From NCBI GenBank assembly GCA_041691315.1, contig JBEPUW010000018.1:8483-72482 (forward strand): a DNA stretch of 64,000 nt. Reading direction: 5' to 3'. Origin of the DNA: Poindextera sp041691315 (GTDB lineage Bacteria; Pseudomonadota; Alphaproteobacteria; Caulobacterales; Caulobacteraceae). A program made the position numbers and the translations under genes. Positions 30,919 through 43,053 of this stretch are shown piece after piece (position 1 is the stretch's first letter; every line of letters starts with the position of its first letter). The notes beneath the pieces are model-generated. The model made no database searches, was not told the DNA's origin, and worked only from the letters and a program-made list of their open reading frames with translations.

Positions 30919-31695
30919 ATGACCTATGAGACCCTTATCGTCGAGACCCATGGGGCGGTGCTGCTGATCCGGTTGAACCGGCCGCAGGCGCTGAATGCGC
31001 TGAACGACCAGCTGGCCAACGAGCTGACCGCCGCCCTGGTCGCCGCCGAGGCCGATCCGGGCGTGCGCGCCATGGTCATCACCGGCTCCGACCGCGCCTT
31101 CGCCGCCGGGGCGGATATCAAGGAGATGGCCTCGAAATCCTATGCCGAGGTCTATGGCGAGGACTTCATCACCCGCAACTGGGAGCAGGTGGCGCGCTGC
31201 CGCAAGCCGGTGATCGCGGCGGTGGCCGGCTATGCGCTCGGCGGCGGCTGCGAACTGGCCATGATGTGCGACTTCGTCATCGCCGCCGAGAACGCCCGCT
31301 TCGGCCAGCCGGAGATCAACCTGGGCGTCTCGCCAGGCGCCGGCGGCACCCAGCGCCTGCCGCGCTTCGTCGGCAAGGCCAAGGCCATGGACATGGTGCT
31401 GACCGGACGGATGATGGACGCCGCCGAAGCCGAGCGCGCCGGCTTGGTCAGCCGCGTCGTGCCGCTGGACAAGCTGATGGACGAGGCCATGGCGGCGGCC
31501 CAGGCGATCGCGGCGCTCTCGCCGAACGCGGTGATGCTGACCAAGGAGATGGTCAACGCCGCCTTCGAGACGCCACTGGCGCAAGGCATCAGGCTGGAGC
31601 GGCGGCTGTTCCACTCGCTGTTCGCGTTCGAGGACCAGAAGGAGGGCATGGCCGCCTTTCAGGACAAGCGGAAGCCGGCCTTCAAGGGCAACTGA
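30919..31695 (+). CDS. Enoyl-CoA hydratase
   Basis: A 258-residue crotonase-fold enzyme that hydrates trans-2-enoyl-CoA in beta-oxidation. The oxyanion-hole segments AFAAGADIKEMAS and ALGGGCELAMMCD are present, and the catalytic glutamates fall in FGQPEINLGVSPGAGGTQRL. AGGAGCC-like purines sit before the ATG. In Caulobacter a homologue also sits between mutM and rpsT-dnaA. Substrate chain length cannot be told. Confidence 0.93.
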   Translation: MTYETLIVETHGAVLLIRLNRPQALNALNDQLANELTAALVAAEADPGVRAMVITGSDRAFAAGADIKEMASKSYAEVYGEDFITRNWEQVARCRKPVIAAVAGYALGGGCELAMMCDFVIAAENARFGQPEINLGVSPGAGGTQRLPRFVGKAKAMDMVLTGRMMDAAEAERAGLVSRVVPLDKLMDEAMAAAQAIAALSPNAVMLTKEMVNAAFETPLAQGIRLERRLFHSLFAFEDQKEGMAAFQDKRKPAFKGN

Positions 31696-31709
31696 GGCGA
31701 CGGCGTCGA

Positions 31710-31738
31710 TTGACCCTCGGACGGCGTTCGCCTATATG
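31710..31738 (+). promoter_or_regulatory. Sigma-70-type promoter of rpsT
   Basis: TTGACC at 31710-31715, a 17-base spacer, and TATATG at 31733-31738. Spacing is ideal. The transcript would start about 60 bases before rpsT. Confidence 0.7.
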
Positions 31739-31806
31739 CGCGCACTCCTGAAATTCCCGGGTGGCGAGCCAGGCTTGGCCGTCCCGACATCGAGGCACTA
31801 CACGGC

Positions 31807-32076
31807 ATGGCCAATACGCCCGGCGCGAAGAAATCGATCCGCAAGATCGCGCGCAGAACCGAAGTCAACAAGGCGCGCCGCTCGCGCGTGCGGACCTATC
31901 TGCGCAAGTTCGAAGAGGCTCTGTCCAGCGGTGACGCGGCAGCGGCCGGCAAGGCCTTCATCGAAGCCCAGTCCGAACTGATGCGGGCGGTCGGCAAGGG
32001 CGTCGTGCACAAGAACACCGGCGCGCGCAAAGTGTCGCGGCTGGCGGCGCGGCTGAAGTCTCTCGCCGTCGCCTGA
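31807..32076 (+). CDS. rpsT: 30S ribosomal protein S20
   Basis: Binds 16S rRNA early in 30S assembly. The 89-residue basic protein starts ANTPGAKKSIRKIARRTEVNKARRSRVRTYLRKFEEAL and ends KVSRLAARLKSLA, as usual for S20. The rpsT-dnaA order is the normal one in Caulobacterales. A strong promoter lies at 31710-31738. Confidence 0.98.
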   Translation: MANTPGAKKSIRKIARRTEVNKARRSRVRTYLRKFEEALSSGDAAAAGKAFIEAQSELMRAVGKGVVHKNTGARKVSRLAARLKSLAVA

Positions 32077-32456
32077 GCGCCCCTGCGCTCTAAATACCTG
32101 TATCTGCAACGCTTATTCATTGATCGCCGGTCGCGGCCCAAAATCGGCCCTGCCTTGCGCGCTGCGACATAATGTTCAGTGAACAGACTCCCCCTTTTTC
32201 GCTTTCCCTTGCCCTGTGAGAGGCTTTCGGGAGTCAAGAAAAAGATTCTCGGCGACGTCAAATTATGCCTGTTGACCGGCTCCTGCCGAGGGCTAGGTTG
32301 AGCGCTTACCACGTATCATTCCTGTACGGACGATTGCGTAGTCGGAGGCCAGAGGGCGGTCTCCGGGCGAGCTTGTGCGCATAGAATTGGGCGCCGCACG
32401 CAAGGGGGCGGGCGGATTTTTCAAGCGAATAAAGACCGGTTCGGGGGTTGGCCACG
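32077..32456 (+). promoter_or_regulatory. 380-bp dnaA upstream region with three GANTC sites
   Basis: No gene is seen. It holds three CcrM-type methylation sites: GACTC (32186-32190), GAGTC (32231-32235) and GATTC (32244-32248). The last two are 8 bases apart. A palindrome GTTCAGTGAAC lies at 32174-32184. No perfect DnaA box was found. In Caulobacter, GANTC methylation controls dnaA transcription, so these sites are plausible control elements. A weak TTGACC-N16-TAGGTT is a possible promoter. Confidence 0.55.
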
Positions 32457-33890
32457 ATGACGATGCGCTATGGGGGATTGGCGGGCCAGGCGATGGGCGA
32501 AAGCGCGCCGGGCGAGGTTTGGGCCCATGCGGCGGCGGCGCTCAGGGGCGAGCTTGGCGACGACACCTACGGCTCCTGGCTGGGCCAGGCGGCGCTGCGC
32601 CAGGGCCAGGACGGCGCCCTGGCGCTGGTGACGCCGACGCAGACCGCCCGCGACTGGGTGAGCCGCAATGCGTGGCGGCGGATCAGCGAACTGTGGGCCA
32701 CCAGCGATCCGCTGCACCGACCGCTCGGCCTCAAGTCCAGGGCCGAGTTCGACGCCGCCACGGGCGACCTCGCGATCGCGCCGGCGCCGGTGGAGACGCC
32801 GGCGGCTGTCACCAAGACCGTGGCCAAGGCCGACGCCCATCCGTCGCGCACCACCTGCCTGCAGGATCGCTTCACCTTCGAGACCTTCGTCCAGGGTCCG
32901 GCCAACGACTTCGCCTATGATGTGGCGAGGCGGGTCGCGGCCTGGAGCGACGGCCATTTCAACCCGGTGATCTTCCACGGCCCGTTCGGCTTCGGCAAAA
33001 CCCACCTCATGAACGCCATCGCCTGGGAGGCGGGTCGCAACGCGCCGGACAAGAAGGTCATCTACCTGACCGCCGAGCGCTTCCTGTCCGGCTTTGTCCG
33101 GGCGCTAATGGACAAGACCGGGCCGGCCTTCAAGGAGGAGCTGCGCGCCGCCGACCTGCTGCTCATCGACGACGTGCATTTTGTGGCGGGAAAACAATCC
33201 AGTCAGGAAGAACTCTTCCACACCCTGGCCGCCCTGACCCAGGACGGCCGCCGGGTGGTGCTGACCTGCGACCGCGCGCCGACCGAACTGGCCGAGATGG
33301 ACCCGCGCCTGCGCTCGCACCTGCAGGCGGGCCTAGTCTGCGGCATCGAGCCGGCCGACCGCACGCTGCGCCTGGGTATCCTGGAGCGCAAGCTGGACCT
33401 GCTGGCCCGGCAACAGGGCCAGGGCGGCCTGGCCGCCCGCGCCGAGGTGCTGGAATTCCTCGCTGATCGATTCACCGACAGCGTTCGCGAACTGGAGGGC
33501 GCCTTGAACACTTTGGTGGCGAGAGCCGGCGTCGGCGTCGGCGCGCTCAGCCTCGACGAGGCCCAGACCATTTTGCGTCCGCATCTGCGCAGCGGCGAGA
33601 AGCGGATCACCGTCGACGAGATCCAGAAGGCTACCGCCGAGCACTACGGCATGCGCCAGGTCGACCTGATCTCCGAGCGGCGCAATCGCGCCATCGCCCG
33701 GCCGCGGCAGGCGGCCATGTGGCTGGCCAAACACCTCACCACCCGCTCGCTGCCCGACATCGGACGCCGTTTCGGCGGGCGCGATCACACAACCGTGCTG
33801 CACGCGGTGCGCCGTATCGAAGCGCTCAAGGTCGACGACGCCCAACTGGCTCGCGATCTTGAGGTTCTGACCCGCAAACTCCGAGGCTGA
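32457..33890 (+). CDS. dnaA: Chromosomal replication initiator DnaA
   Basis: Binds DnaA boxes and opens the origin. 477 residues from the ATG at 32457 (MTMRYGGL), which fits the Caulobacter start better than the TTG at 32448. Domain I covers ~1-95. The AAA+ domain has Walker A HGPFGFGKTHLMNAIAWE and Walker B LLLIDDVHFVAGKQSSQEELFHT. The C-terminal DNA-binding domain IV has RPRQAAMWLAKHLTTRSLPDIGRRFGGRDHTTVLHAVR. A long 5' leader follows the GANTC region. Confidence 0.98.
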   Translation: MTMRYGGLAGQAMGESAPGEVWAHAAAALRGELGDDTYGSWLGQAALRQGQDGALALVTPTQTARDWVSRNAWRRISELWATSDPLHRPLGLKSRAEFDAATGDLAIAPAPVETPAAVTKTVAKADAHPSRTTCLQDRFTFETFVQGPANDFAYDVARRVAAWSDGHFNPVIFHGPFGFGKTHLMNAIAWEAGRNAPDKKVIYLTAERFLSGFVRALMDKTGPAFKEELRAADLLLIDDVHFVAGKQSSQEELFHTLAALTQDGRRVVLTCDRAPTELAEMDPRLRSHLQAGLVCGIEPADRTLRLGILERKLDLLARQQGQGGLAARAEVLEFLADRFTDSVRELEGALNTLVARAGVGVGALSLDEAQTILRPHLRSGEKRITVDEIQKATAEHYGMRQVDLISERRNRAIARPRQAAMWLAKHLTTRSLPDIGRRFGGRDHTTVLHAVRRIEALKVDDAQLARDLEVLTRKLRG

Positions 33891-33993
33891 CACCCCTTCC
33901 CCAGCCGTGGTTTTCCGCTAATCTCCGCAACCCCCTTAGTCGGACCGCGCGGGGGGGCATGGGGGCCACAGCGGTCGGGATTCGGACGTCCAG

Positions 33994-35112
33994 ATGCAGC
34001 TTTCGATCGAACGCGCGGCTTTGCTCAAGGCCTTGGGACACGTGCAGAACGTGGTCGAGCGGCGCAATACGATTCCCATCCTGTCGAATGTGCTGCTGTC
34101 CGCCGAGGGCGACGCCATGGCCCTGTCTGCCACCGACCTGGACATGGAGATCATCGACGAGACGCCCGGCCGCGTCGAAGGCGCCGGCCAGATCACCGCG
34201 CCCGCCCACACCCTCTATGAGATCGTCCGCAAGCTGCCCGAGGGCTCGGAGGTCGAGCTGCGCTATTCCGGCGACGATCCGCGGCTGCTGGTCGTGGCCG
34301 GCCGCTCCAAGTTCAACCTGCCGGTGCTGCCGGCCGGCGACTTCCCGGTCATGTCGTCCGACGGGCTGGGCAACCGCTTCGTGATCGCCACCAAGGACCT
34401 GATCCGGCTGATCGACACCACCCGCTTCGCCATCTCGACCGAGGAGACCCGCTACTATCTGAACGGCCTCTATCTGCACACCGTGGTCGAAGGTGGCGTC
34501 GCCAAGCTGCGCGCCGTGGCGACGGACGGCCGCCGGCTGGCCCTGGCCGAGATGCCGGCCCCGGAGGGCGCGGCCGGCGCACCGGGCGTCATCGTGCCAC
34601 GCAAGACCGTGGCCGAGGCGAGGCGATTGCTGGAAGACGCCGGCGAAAGCGTCGAGGTGCAGATCTCCGCCCAGAAGGTGCGTTTCGACTTCGGCCGCGC
34701 CGCCCTGACGTCCAAGGTGATCGACGGGGCCTTTCCAGACTATGTGCGGGTCATTCCGCAAGGCAACAGCCGCATCCTGATCGTCGACAACAGCATGTTC
34801 GCCCGCGCCGTCGATCGGGTGGCGACCATCTCGGAGGAAAAGAGCCGCTCGGTGAAGGTCGCCGTCGAACGCGGCAAGGTGGTGCTGACCGTGCGCAACA
34901 TGGAGGCCGGCCAGGCGGTGGAAGAGGTCGAGGCGGACTACGAGGGCGAGCCCTTCGAGGTGGGTTTCAACGCCCGCTACCTGCTCGATGTCGCCGACCA
35001 GATCCAGGGCGAGACGGCGGAGTTCCGCTTCGCCGAGCCGCACGACCCGACCCTGGTGCTCGATCCGGCCGATCCGGACGTCCAGTACGTCCTGATGCCG
35101 CTGAGGGTTTAG
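33994..35112 (+). CDS. dnaN: DNA polymerase III sliding clamp (beta subunit)
   Basis: Ring-shaped clamp that tethers DNA polymerase III. 372 residues forming three repeated domains, with MQLSIERAALLKALGHVQNVVERRNTIPILSNVLL at the start, KFNLPVLPAGDFP in the middle and the C terminus DPADPDVQYVLMPLRV. Follows dnaA by 103 bases. Classic dnaA-dnaN-recF-gyrB order. Confidence 0.98.
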   Translation: MQLSIERAALLKALGHVQNVVERRNTIPILSNVLLSAEGDAMALSATDLDMEIIDETPGRVEGAGQITAPAHTLYEIVRKLPEGSEVELRYSGDDPRLLVVAGRSKFNLPVLPAGDFPVMSSDGLGNRFVIATKDLIRLIDTTRFAISTEETRYYLNGLYLHTVVEGGVAKLRAVATDGRRLALAEMPAPEGAAGAPGVIVPRKTVAEARRLLEDAGESVEVQISAQKVRFDFGRAALTSKVIDGAFPDYVRVIPQGNSRILIVDNSMFARAVDRVATISEEKSRSVKVAVERGKVVLTVRNMEAGQAVEEVEADYEGEPFEVGFNARYLLDVADQIQGETAEFRFAEPHDPTLVLDPADPDVQYVLMPLRV

Positions 35113-35138
35113 CGCGCCGGCCGTCAGGATAGCGGGCC

Positions 35139-36280
35139 ATGCCTCGCACCGTCCTTCGCCGCCTGACGCTCACCGATTTCCGATCCTATGACCGCGCGGC
35201 GCTGGCGCTGGACGGGCGGCCGGTCTTCCTGTTTGGACCGAACGGGGCCGGCAAGACCAATCTGCTCGAGGCGATCAGCTTCCTGATCCCCGGCCGCGGC
35301 TTGCGCAACGCCGCCATGGCCGAGGTCGGCCGCCGCGAGCCCGCCGAACCGCAAGGCCGCGCCTGGGCGGTGGCGGCGGAACTGGAGGGCGCGGACGGCC
35401 CGGTCCAGCTCGGCACCGGCCTGGAGAGCGCCGGCGCGCCGCGTCGCAGCGTACGGATCGAGGGCGAACCGGCCCAGCCCGGCCGGCTGGCGGAGCTGGT
35501 GCGGCTGGTCTGGCTGACCCCGCGCGAGGATCGGCTCTTCCTGGAGGCCGCCAGCGAGCGGCGGCGGTTCTTCGATCGGCTGGTCTACGCCGGCGAGCCC
35601 GGCCACGCGGTGCAGGTGGGGGCCTACGAGCGCGCCATGCGCGAGCGTATGCGGCTCCTGGCCGAGGCTCCGGCCGATCCGGCCTGGCTGAATGCGCTGG
35701 AAGCCAGGCTGGCCAAGGCCGGGGCGGCCATGGCGATGGCGCGGGCCCGCACGCTGCAGGCGCTCACCGCCGAGATCGCCGCCCGGGGCGAGCGGCCCTT
35801 TCCGCAGGCCTCGCTGGGCCTGTCCGGCGACTGGGAGGCGATGGCGGTCGAGGGGGCGTCGCCTGCGGAGATCGAGGCCCGGTTGGCCACCGCCTTGGCC
35901 GCTGCGCGGTCGCGCGACGCCGCCGCCGGGCGGGCGCTGACCGGCCCGCACCGCGGCGATCTGCTGGTCGGCTATGTGCAAAAGGGCCGGGTGGCGGCTG
36001 AATCCTCCACCGGCGAGCAAAAAGCGCTGATTTTGAACCTTATTCTGGCCCAGGCTTCGCGACTTTCCCGTGCGGAATCGCAACCGAATCCTATATTGTT
36101 ACTGGACGAGGTCGCCGCGCACCTGGACTCCTTCCGCCGCGCGGCGCTCTTCGACGAAATCGAGGCGCTAGGCTTGCAAGCCTTCCTGACCGGGACCGAC
36201 GCCGCCCTGTTCGCCGCCCTTAAGGGTCGGGCGCAAGGGTTCAGCATCGACGCCGGGCGCCTCACCGCATTGGACGAAGA

Positions 36281-36284
<4 letters not shown>
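35139..36284 (+). CDS. recF: DNA replication and repair protein RecF
   Basis: SMC-like ATPase that loads RecA at gaps together with RecO and RecR. 381 residues with Walker A FLFGPNGAGKTNLLEAISFL, LTGPHRGDLLVGY, the signature STGEQKALILNLILAQA and Walker B ILLLDEVAAHLD. The stop overlaps the gyrB start in ATGA. Its starting LRRLTLTDFRSYDRAAL is the usual RecF N terminus. Confidence 0.97.
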
Positions 36285-38703
<2,419 letters not shown>

Positions 38704-38707
<4 letters not shown>

Positions 38708-39099
38708 ACCGCGGCCGCGCCGGCCAGGGCTTCGTGCAGGACCTGTTCGAGCTGGTGCGGCAGGAACGGTTTGCGCAGCATCGGCCGGGCGCGCCAGCGT
38801 TCGTCGATGCCGGCGTCGTCATAGCCGGTGGCGAGCACGAACAGGCAGCCGCGCTTTTCCAGCGCCTCGGCGACGGGAAAGCTGCGCTCCCCGGCCAGGT
38901 TCACGTCCAGTATGGCGACATCGATGGCCTGGCTCTCGTCCTCGGCCATCGCCAGCGCCTCGCGCAGGCGCATGATCGGCCCGACGATCTCACAGCCCAG
39001 GTCGCTCAGCATATCCTCGAGCAGCATCGAAACCAGGGCCTCGTCCTCGACGACGAGCACCTTGAGCCCCGCCAGCGCGGCCTTGGACGAATCCGACAT
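38704..39099 (-). CDS. Single-domain response regulator
   Basis: A 131-residue stand-alone receiver domain. The acidic pocket is in VLVVEDEALVSMLLEDML, the phospho-acceptor in VAILDVNLAGERSF, the Thr in FVLATGYDD and the Lys in MLRKPFLPHQL. No output domain is present, so it acts by protein contact or as a phosphate shuttle. No kinase is adjacent. It is divergent from sdhC and converges with gyrB. Confidence 0.93.
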
Positions 39100-39195
39100 G
39101 GAATTGATCTCACCCCGACGCTACACCGTGCGTCGCTTCCGCCGCGCACGCAATCCCGCCGGTCCGCGAAACGCGGCGAAGCGGCTTCGGTTGCG

Positions 39196-39223
39196 TTGAC
39201 ACCCCGACCTCGCGGCTTAAAAG
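39196..39223 (+). promoter_or_regulatory. Likely sdhC promoter
   Basis: TTGACA at 39196-39201, a 16-base spacer and TAAAAG at 39218-39223, ending 34 bases before the sdhC ATG. The -35 is a consensus match and the -10 is weaker. Confidence 0.5.
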
Positions 39224-39256
39224 CGCCGGTGAGGGCCGACCAGGGAGGGCCCGGCG

Positions 39257-39682
39257 ATGAGTGAAGCCCCGGCTGGCCGTCCCACCCCGAAAGCCGCCGA
39301 CCGGCCAATGTCGCCTTACGTTACGGTGTGGCGCTGGCACCTGACCATGGCGGTGTCGATCCTGCACCGGGTGACCGGAATAGCGCTCTACGGCGCGGCG
39401 CTGATCCTGGCGGGCTGGGCCGTGGCCCTGGCCGCCGGTCCCGGCGCCTTTGATCTGTTCCGCCTCATTCTCGGCTCGCCGCCCGGCAAGCTGGTGCTGA
39501 TCGGCATCACGCTGTCGCTCTTCTATCACCTGGCCAATGGCGTCCGGCATTTGGTCTGGGACTTCGGCTCGGGGTTCCTGCCGAAGACCGCCGACATGAG
39601 CGCCGCTGTGGTGATCGTCTTCGCCGTCGCTGCAACCGTCGCGGTCTGGGTGGCCGCCGGTATGACGGGGGCCCTTTCGTGA
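39257..39682 (+). CDS. sdhC: Succinate dehydrogenase cytochrome b556 subunit
   Basis: Membrane anchor of complex II, holding heme b and the quinone site with SdhD. 141 residues with three membrane helices. The family motif RPMSPYVTVWRWHLTMAVSILHRVTGIAL includes the conserved Ser and Arg near the quinone site. The heme ligand is likely His in LFYHLANGVRHLVWDFG. A purine-rich GGGAGGG precedes the ATG. Its stop overlaps sdhD. Confidence 0.95.
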   Translation: MSEAPAGRPTPKAADRPMSPYVTVWRWHLTMAVSILHRVTGIALYGAALILAGWAVALAAGPGAFDLFRLILGSPPGKLVLIGITLSLFYHLANGVRHLVWDFGSGFLPKTADMSAAVVIVFAVAATVAVWVAAGMTGALS

Positions 39683-40071
39683 GCGGCTATCGCACCCCGC
39701 TCGGCCGCGTTCGCGGCCTTGGCGCCGCCAAGCACGGCGTGGGCGGCTTCATCGCCCAGCGGGTCTCGGCCGCGGCCCTGGTGCTACTGACGCTCTGGGG
39801 CGTCTATGCCGCCTTGAGCCTGTCCAAGGCCAACTATGCGACTGCGGTGCTCTGGATGCATGCGCCGCTCAACGCCATCCTGATGGCGCTGCTGATCGGG
39901 GTGGGCGTCTTCCACATGCGTATCGGTATGGCCGAGGTCATACTGGACTACATCGAGCGGCCGACCACCAAGGCGTTGCTGCTCACCCTGAATGTCTTCG
40001 CCGCCTGGCTGGCCGGCGCGATCGGCGTCTTTTCGGTGCTTAAGGTCGCCCTCTCGAGTGGAATCTATTGA
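39679..40071 (+). CDS. sdhD: Succinate dehydrogenase hydrophobic membrane anchor
   Basis: Second membrane anchor of complex II. 130 residues with three helices; RTPLGRVRGLGAAKHGVGGFIAQRVSAAALVLL is the usual N terminus, and the middle helix contains HMRIGMAEVILDYIE with the conserved His. GTG start overlapping the sdhC stop, and stop overlapping the sdhA start. Confidence 0.95.
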   Translation: MSGYRTPLGRVRGLGAAKHGVGGFIAQRVSAAALVLLTLWGVYAALSLSKANYATAVLWMHAPLNAILMALLIGVGVFHMRIGMAEVILDYIERPTTKALLLTLNVFAAWLAGAIGVFSVLKVALSSGIY

Positions 40072-41858
40072 TGGCGGCTTACGAACTCACCGACCACAGG
40101 TTCGACGTCCTGGTGGTCGGCGCCGGCGGATCGGGCCTGAGGGCGGCTCTGGGCTGCGCTCAGGCGGGGCTGAAAACCGCCTGCATCACCAAGGTCTTCC
40201 CGACGCGGTCTCACACGGTGGCGGCCCAGGGCGGCATCGCCGCCAGCCTGGGCAATATGAGCCCGGACGACTGGCGCTGGCACATGTACGACACCGTCAA
40301 GGGCGCCGACTGGCTGGGCGACCAGGACGCTATCGAATACCTGGTCCGCAATGCGCCCACCGCTGTCTATGAGCTGGAGCATTGGGGCGTACCGTTCTCG
40401 CGCACCGAGGATGGCCGGATCTACCAGCGCGCCTTTGGCGGCATGACCAAGAACTACGGCGAGGGGCCTATCCAGCGCACCTGCGCCGCGGCCGATCGCA
40501 CCGGCCACGCCATGCTGCACACCATGTACGGCCAGAGCCTGGCCCACGACGTCGAGTTCTTCATCGAGTACTTCGCCATCGACCTGATCATGGATGGCGA
40601 TACCTGCCTGGGCGTGCTGGCCTGGAAGCTGGACGACGGCACCCTGCACCGGTTCCAGGCCCAGACCACCATCCTGGCCACCGGCGGCTATGGCCGCGCC
40701 TACGCCTCCTGCACCTCGGCCCATACCTGCACCGGCGATGGCGGCGGCATGGTGCTGCGCGCCGGCCTGCCGTTGCAGGATATGGAGTTCGTCCAGTTCC
40801 ACCCCACCGGCATCTACGGCGCCGGCTGCCTGATCACCGAGGGCGCGCGTGGCGAGGGCGGCTATCTGACCAATTCCGAGGGCGAGCGCTTCATGGAGCG
40901 CTACGCCCCCAGCGTGAAGGACCTGGCGCCTCGCGACATGGTCTCACGCGCGATGACCATCGAAATCCGCGAGGGCCGCGGCGTCGGCCCGAAGAAGGAC
41001 CACATCTTCCTGCACCTGGATCACCTGGATCCCAAGGTGCTGCACGAGCGGCTGCCGGGCATTTCGGAGACGGCGAAGATCTTCGCCAATGTCGACGTGA
41101 CCAAGGAGCCGATCCCGGTCCTGCCGACCGTCCACTACAATATGGGCGGCATCCAGACCAACTATCACGCCCAGGTCGTGACCCAGGCGGGCGGCGATCC
41201 CGACCATGTCGTGCCCGGCCTGATGGCCGTGGGCGAGGCGGCCTGCGTCTCCGTGCACGGCTCCAACCGGCTGGGCTCCAACAGCCTCGTCGACCTGGTG
41301 GTGTTCGGCCGCGCCGCCGGCCTGCGCTGCGCCGAACTGCTCAAGCCCGGCGCCCGGATGGTCGAACTCAGACCTGAGCACACGCAAGCCGCGCTCGATC
41401 GCTTCGACCGTTTCCGCTACGCCGATGGTTCGACGCCGACGGCGGTGCTGCGCGACCGGATGCAGGTGGCGATGACCGAGGACGCGGCGGTGTTCCGCAC
41501 CGGCGAGAGCCTGAAGAGCGGCGTCCAGCGCATCGACAAGGTGCTGGCCGACATGGCCGACATCAAGACCTTCGACCGCGGCCTGGTCTGGAACACCGAC
41601 CTGATCGAGACCCTGGAGCTGGACAATCTGATCGTCCAGGCCGCCGTGACCGTGACCGGGGCGCTGAACCGCGAGGAAAGCCGCGGCGCTCACGCGCGGG
41701 AGGACTTCGCCGAGCGCGACGACGTCGACTGGATGAAGCACACCCTGGCCTGGCTCGACCCCGCCACCGGAAAGGTGCGGATCGAATATCGCCCGGTCCA
41801 CGCCCAGCCGATGAGCAACGACATCGCCTCCATCCCGCCCAAGGCGCGGGTCTATTGA
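40071..41858 (+). CDS. sdhA: Succinate dehydrogenase flavoprotein subunit
   Basis: Oxidises succinate to fumarate with covalently bound FAD. 595 residues from the ATG at 40071. FAD motif VLVVGAGGSGLRAALGCAQAG, flavin-linking His in FPTRSHTVAAQGGIAASLGN, substrate-site motif HPTGIYGAGCLITEGARGEGG and VHGSNRLGSNSLVDLVVFGR are all present. It is coupled to sdhD; sdhB follows 33 bases later. Confidence 0.98.
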   Translation: MAAYELTDHRFDVLVVGAGGSGLRAALGCAQAGLKTACITKVFPTRSHTVAAQGGIAASLGNMSPDDWRWHMYDTVKGADWLGDQDAIEYLVRNAPTAVYELEHWGVPFSRTEDGRIYQRAFGGMTKNYGEGPIQRTCAAADRTGHAMLHTMYGQSLAHDVEFFIEYFAIDLIMDGDTCLGVLAWKLDDGTLHRFQAQTTILATGGYGRAYASCTSAHTCTGDGGGMVLRAGLPLQDMEFVQFHPTGIYGAGCLITEGARGEGGYLTNSEGERFMERYAPSVKDLAPRDMVSRAMTIEIREGRGVGPKKDHIFLHLDHLDPKVLHERLPGISETAKIFANVDVTKEPIPVLPTVHYNMGGIQTNYHAQVVTQAGGDPDHVVPGLMAVGEAACVSVHGSNRLGSNSLVDLVVFGRAAGLRCAELLKPGARMVELRPEHTQAALDRFDRFRYADGSTPTAVLRDRMQVAMTEDAAVFRTGESLKSGVQRIDKVLADMADIKTFDRGLVWNTDLIETLELDNLIVQAAVTVTGALNREESRGAHAREDFAERDDVDWMKHTLAWLDPATGKVRIEYRPVHAQPMSNDIASIPPKARVY

Positions 41859-41891
41859 GGCTGGACTTCAGATGAATAAAGGGTCGCTTGC

Positions 41892-42674
41892 ATGGTCCAG
41901 CTGACGCTGCCGCAGAATTCCAAGGTCAAGAAGGGCAAGCATTGGCCCGCGCCGGTGGGCGCCAAGACGGTCAAGGCTTTCCGCGTCTATCGCTGGGACC
42001 CGGAGGACGGCGGCAATCCGCGCTGGGACGTCTATGACGTGGCGGTCGACCAATGCGGCCCGATGCTGCTGGACGTGCTGATCCACATCAAGAACACCAT
42101 GGATCCGACCCTCGCCTTCCGCCGCTCATGCCGCGAGGGGGTGTGCGGCTCCTGCGCCATGAACATCGGCGGCCGCAACACCCTGGCCTGCACCCACGGC
42201 TGGGAGGAGGTCCCCGGCAAGGAGATCCAGATCTCACCGCTGCCGCACCAGGCGGTGATCAAGGACCTGATCCCCGATCTCTCCATCTTCTTCGCCCAGT
42301 ACGCCTCGATCGAGCCCTGGCTCCATACCACGACGCCCGAGCCGCAGAAGGAATGGCGCCAGTCCGAGGAGGATCGCGCAAAGCTCGACGGCCTCTATGA
42401 GTGCATCCTCTGCGCCTGCTGTTCGACCGCGTGCCCGAGCTATTGGTGGAACGGCGAGAAATATCTCGGCCCGGCCGCGCTTCTGCAGTCCTATCGCTGG
42501 CTGGCCGACAGCCGCGACGAGGCGACCGGCGAGCGGCTCGACGACCTGGAAGACCCGTTCAAGCTCTATCGCTGCCACACCATCATGAACTGCGCCCAGG
42601 TCTGCCCCAAGGGTCTGAACCCGGCCAAGGCGATCGCCGAGATCAAACAGATGATGGTCGAGCGGGTGGTCTAG
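41892..42674 (+). CDS. sdhB: Succinate dehydrogenase iron-sulfur subunit
   Basis: Transfers electrons from FAD to quinone through [2Fe-2S], [4Fe-4S] and [3Fe-4S] clusters. 260 residues. Cluster ligands lie in SCREGVCGSCAMNIGGRNTLAC, CILCACCSTACPSYWW and CHTIMNCAQVCPKGLNP. The gene ends 32 bases inside the convergent toxin gene. Closes the sdhCDAB operon. Confidence 0.98.
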   Translation: MVQLTLPQNSKVKKGKHWPAPVGAKTVKAFRVYRWDPEDGGNPRWDVYDVAVDQCGPMLLDVLIHIKNTMDPTLAFRRSCREGVCGSCAMNIGGRNTLACTHGWEEVPGKEIQISPLPHQAVIKDLIPDLSIFFAQYASIEPWLHTTTPEPQKEWRQSEEDRAKLDGLYECILCACCSTACPSYWWNGEKYLGPAALLQSYRWLADSRDEATGERLDDLEDPFKLYRCHTIMNCAQVCPKGLNPAKAIAEIKQMMVERVV

Positions 42675-43053
42675 CGGCCTCTTCGGCCAGCTTTAGCCCG
42701 CACCAATTCGCGAAGTGACGATAGTCGCCGTCACGCGCGATGAGGGCGACGTCGGCATCGATGCAGCATTGGGCGATCAGGCTGTCGGCCAGCTTCGCCT
42801 TCAGGCCCTTCTCCAAGAGGGTTCGACGGCTGCGGCCGGCTCGCTCCCAGAAGCCCTCGGTGATCGGCAACATGCCGATCGTTGCAAAGATCGTGATGAG
42901 CTGTGGCGTGAGGGGTCGCGCGTAGAGTTCGGTCGTAACCGGCGGGGCCATGCGCAAATCACCGGTCGTCAGCGCGTCGGACAACTGCTCGACGTCACGG
43001 CCGGTTTGGCCGTGCAGAAAGGCGATCATCGTACTCGTGTCGGCCGATATCAA
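42643..43053 (-). CDS. VapC-like PIN-domain toxin
   Basis: A 136-residue intact PIN RNase. The acidic residues are in ISADTSTMIAFL, VTTELYA, and ADSLIAQCCIDADVALIARDGDYRHF. VapC-type toxins cleave tRNA or rRNA when not bound to the antitoxin. It overlaps the antitoxin gene by 4 bases, with the antitoxin first. Its 3' end lies over the end of sdhB by 32 bases. Confidence 0.9.
   Translation of the reverse strand: MISADTSTMIAFLHGQTGRDVEQLSDALTTGDLRMAPPVTTELYARPLTPQLITIFATIGMLPITEGFWERAGRSRRTLLEKGLKAKLADSLIAQCCIDADVALIARDGDYRHFANWCGLKLAEEAARPPARPSSV

Noticed and set aside
32077..32456. Replication origin next to dnaA
   Set aside because: No DnaA box cluster found; in Caulobacter the origin is separate from dnaA.
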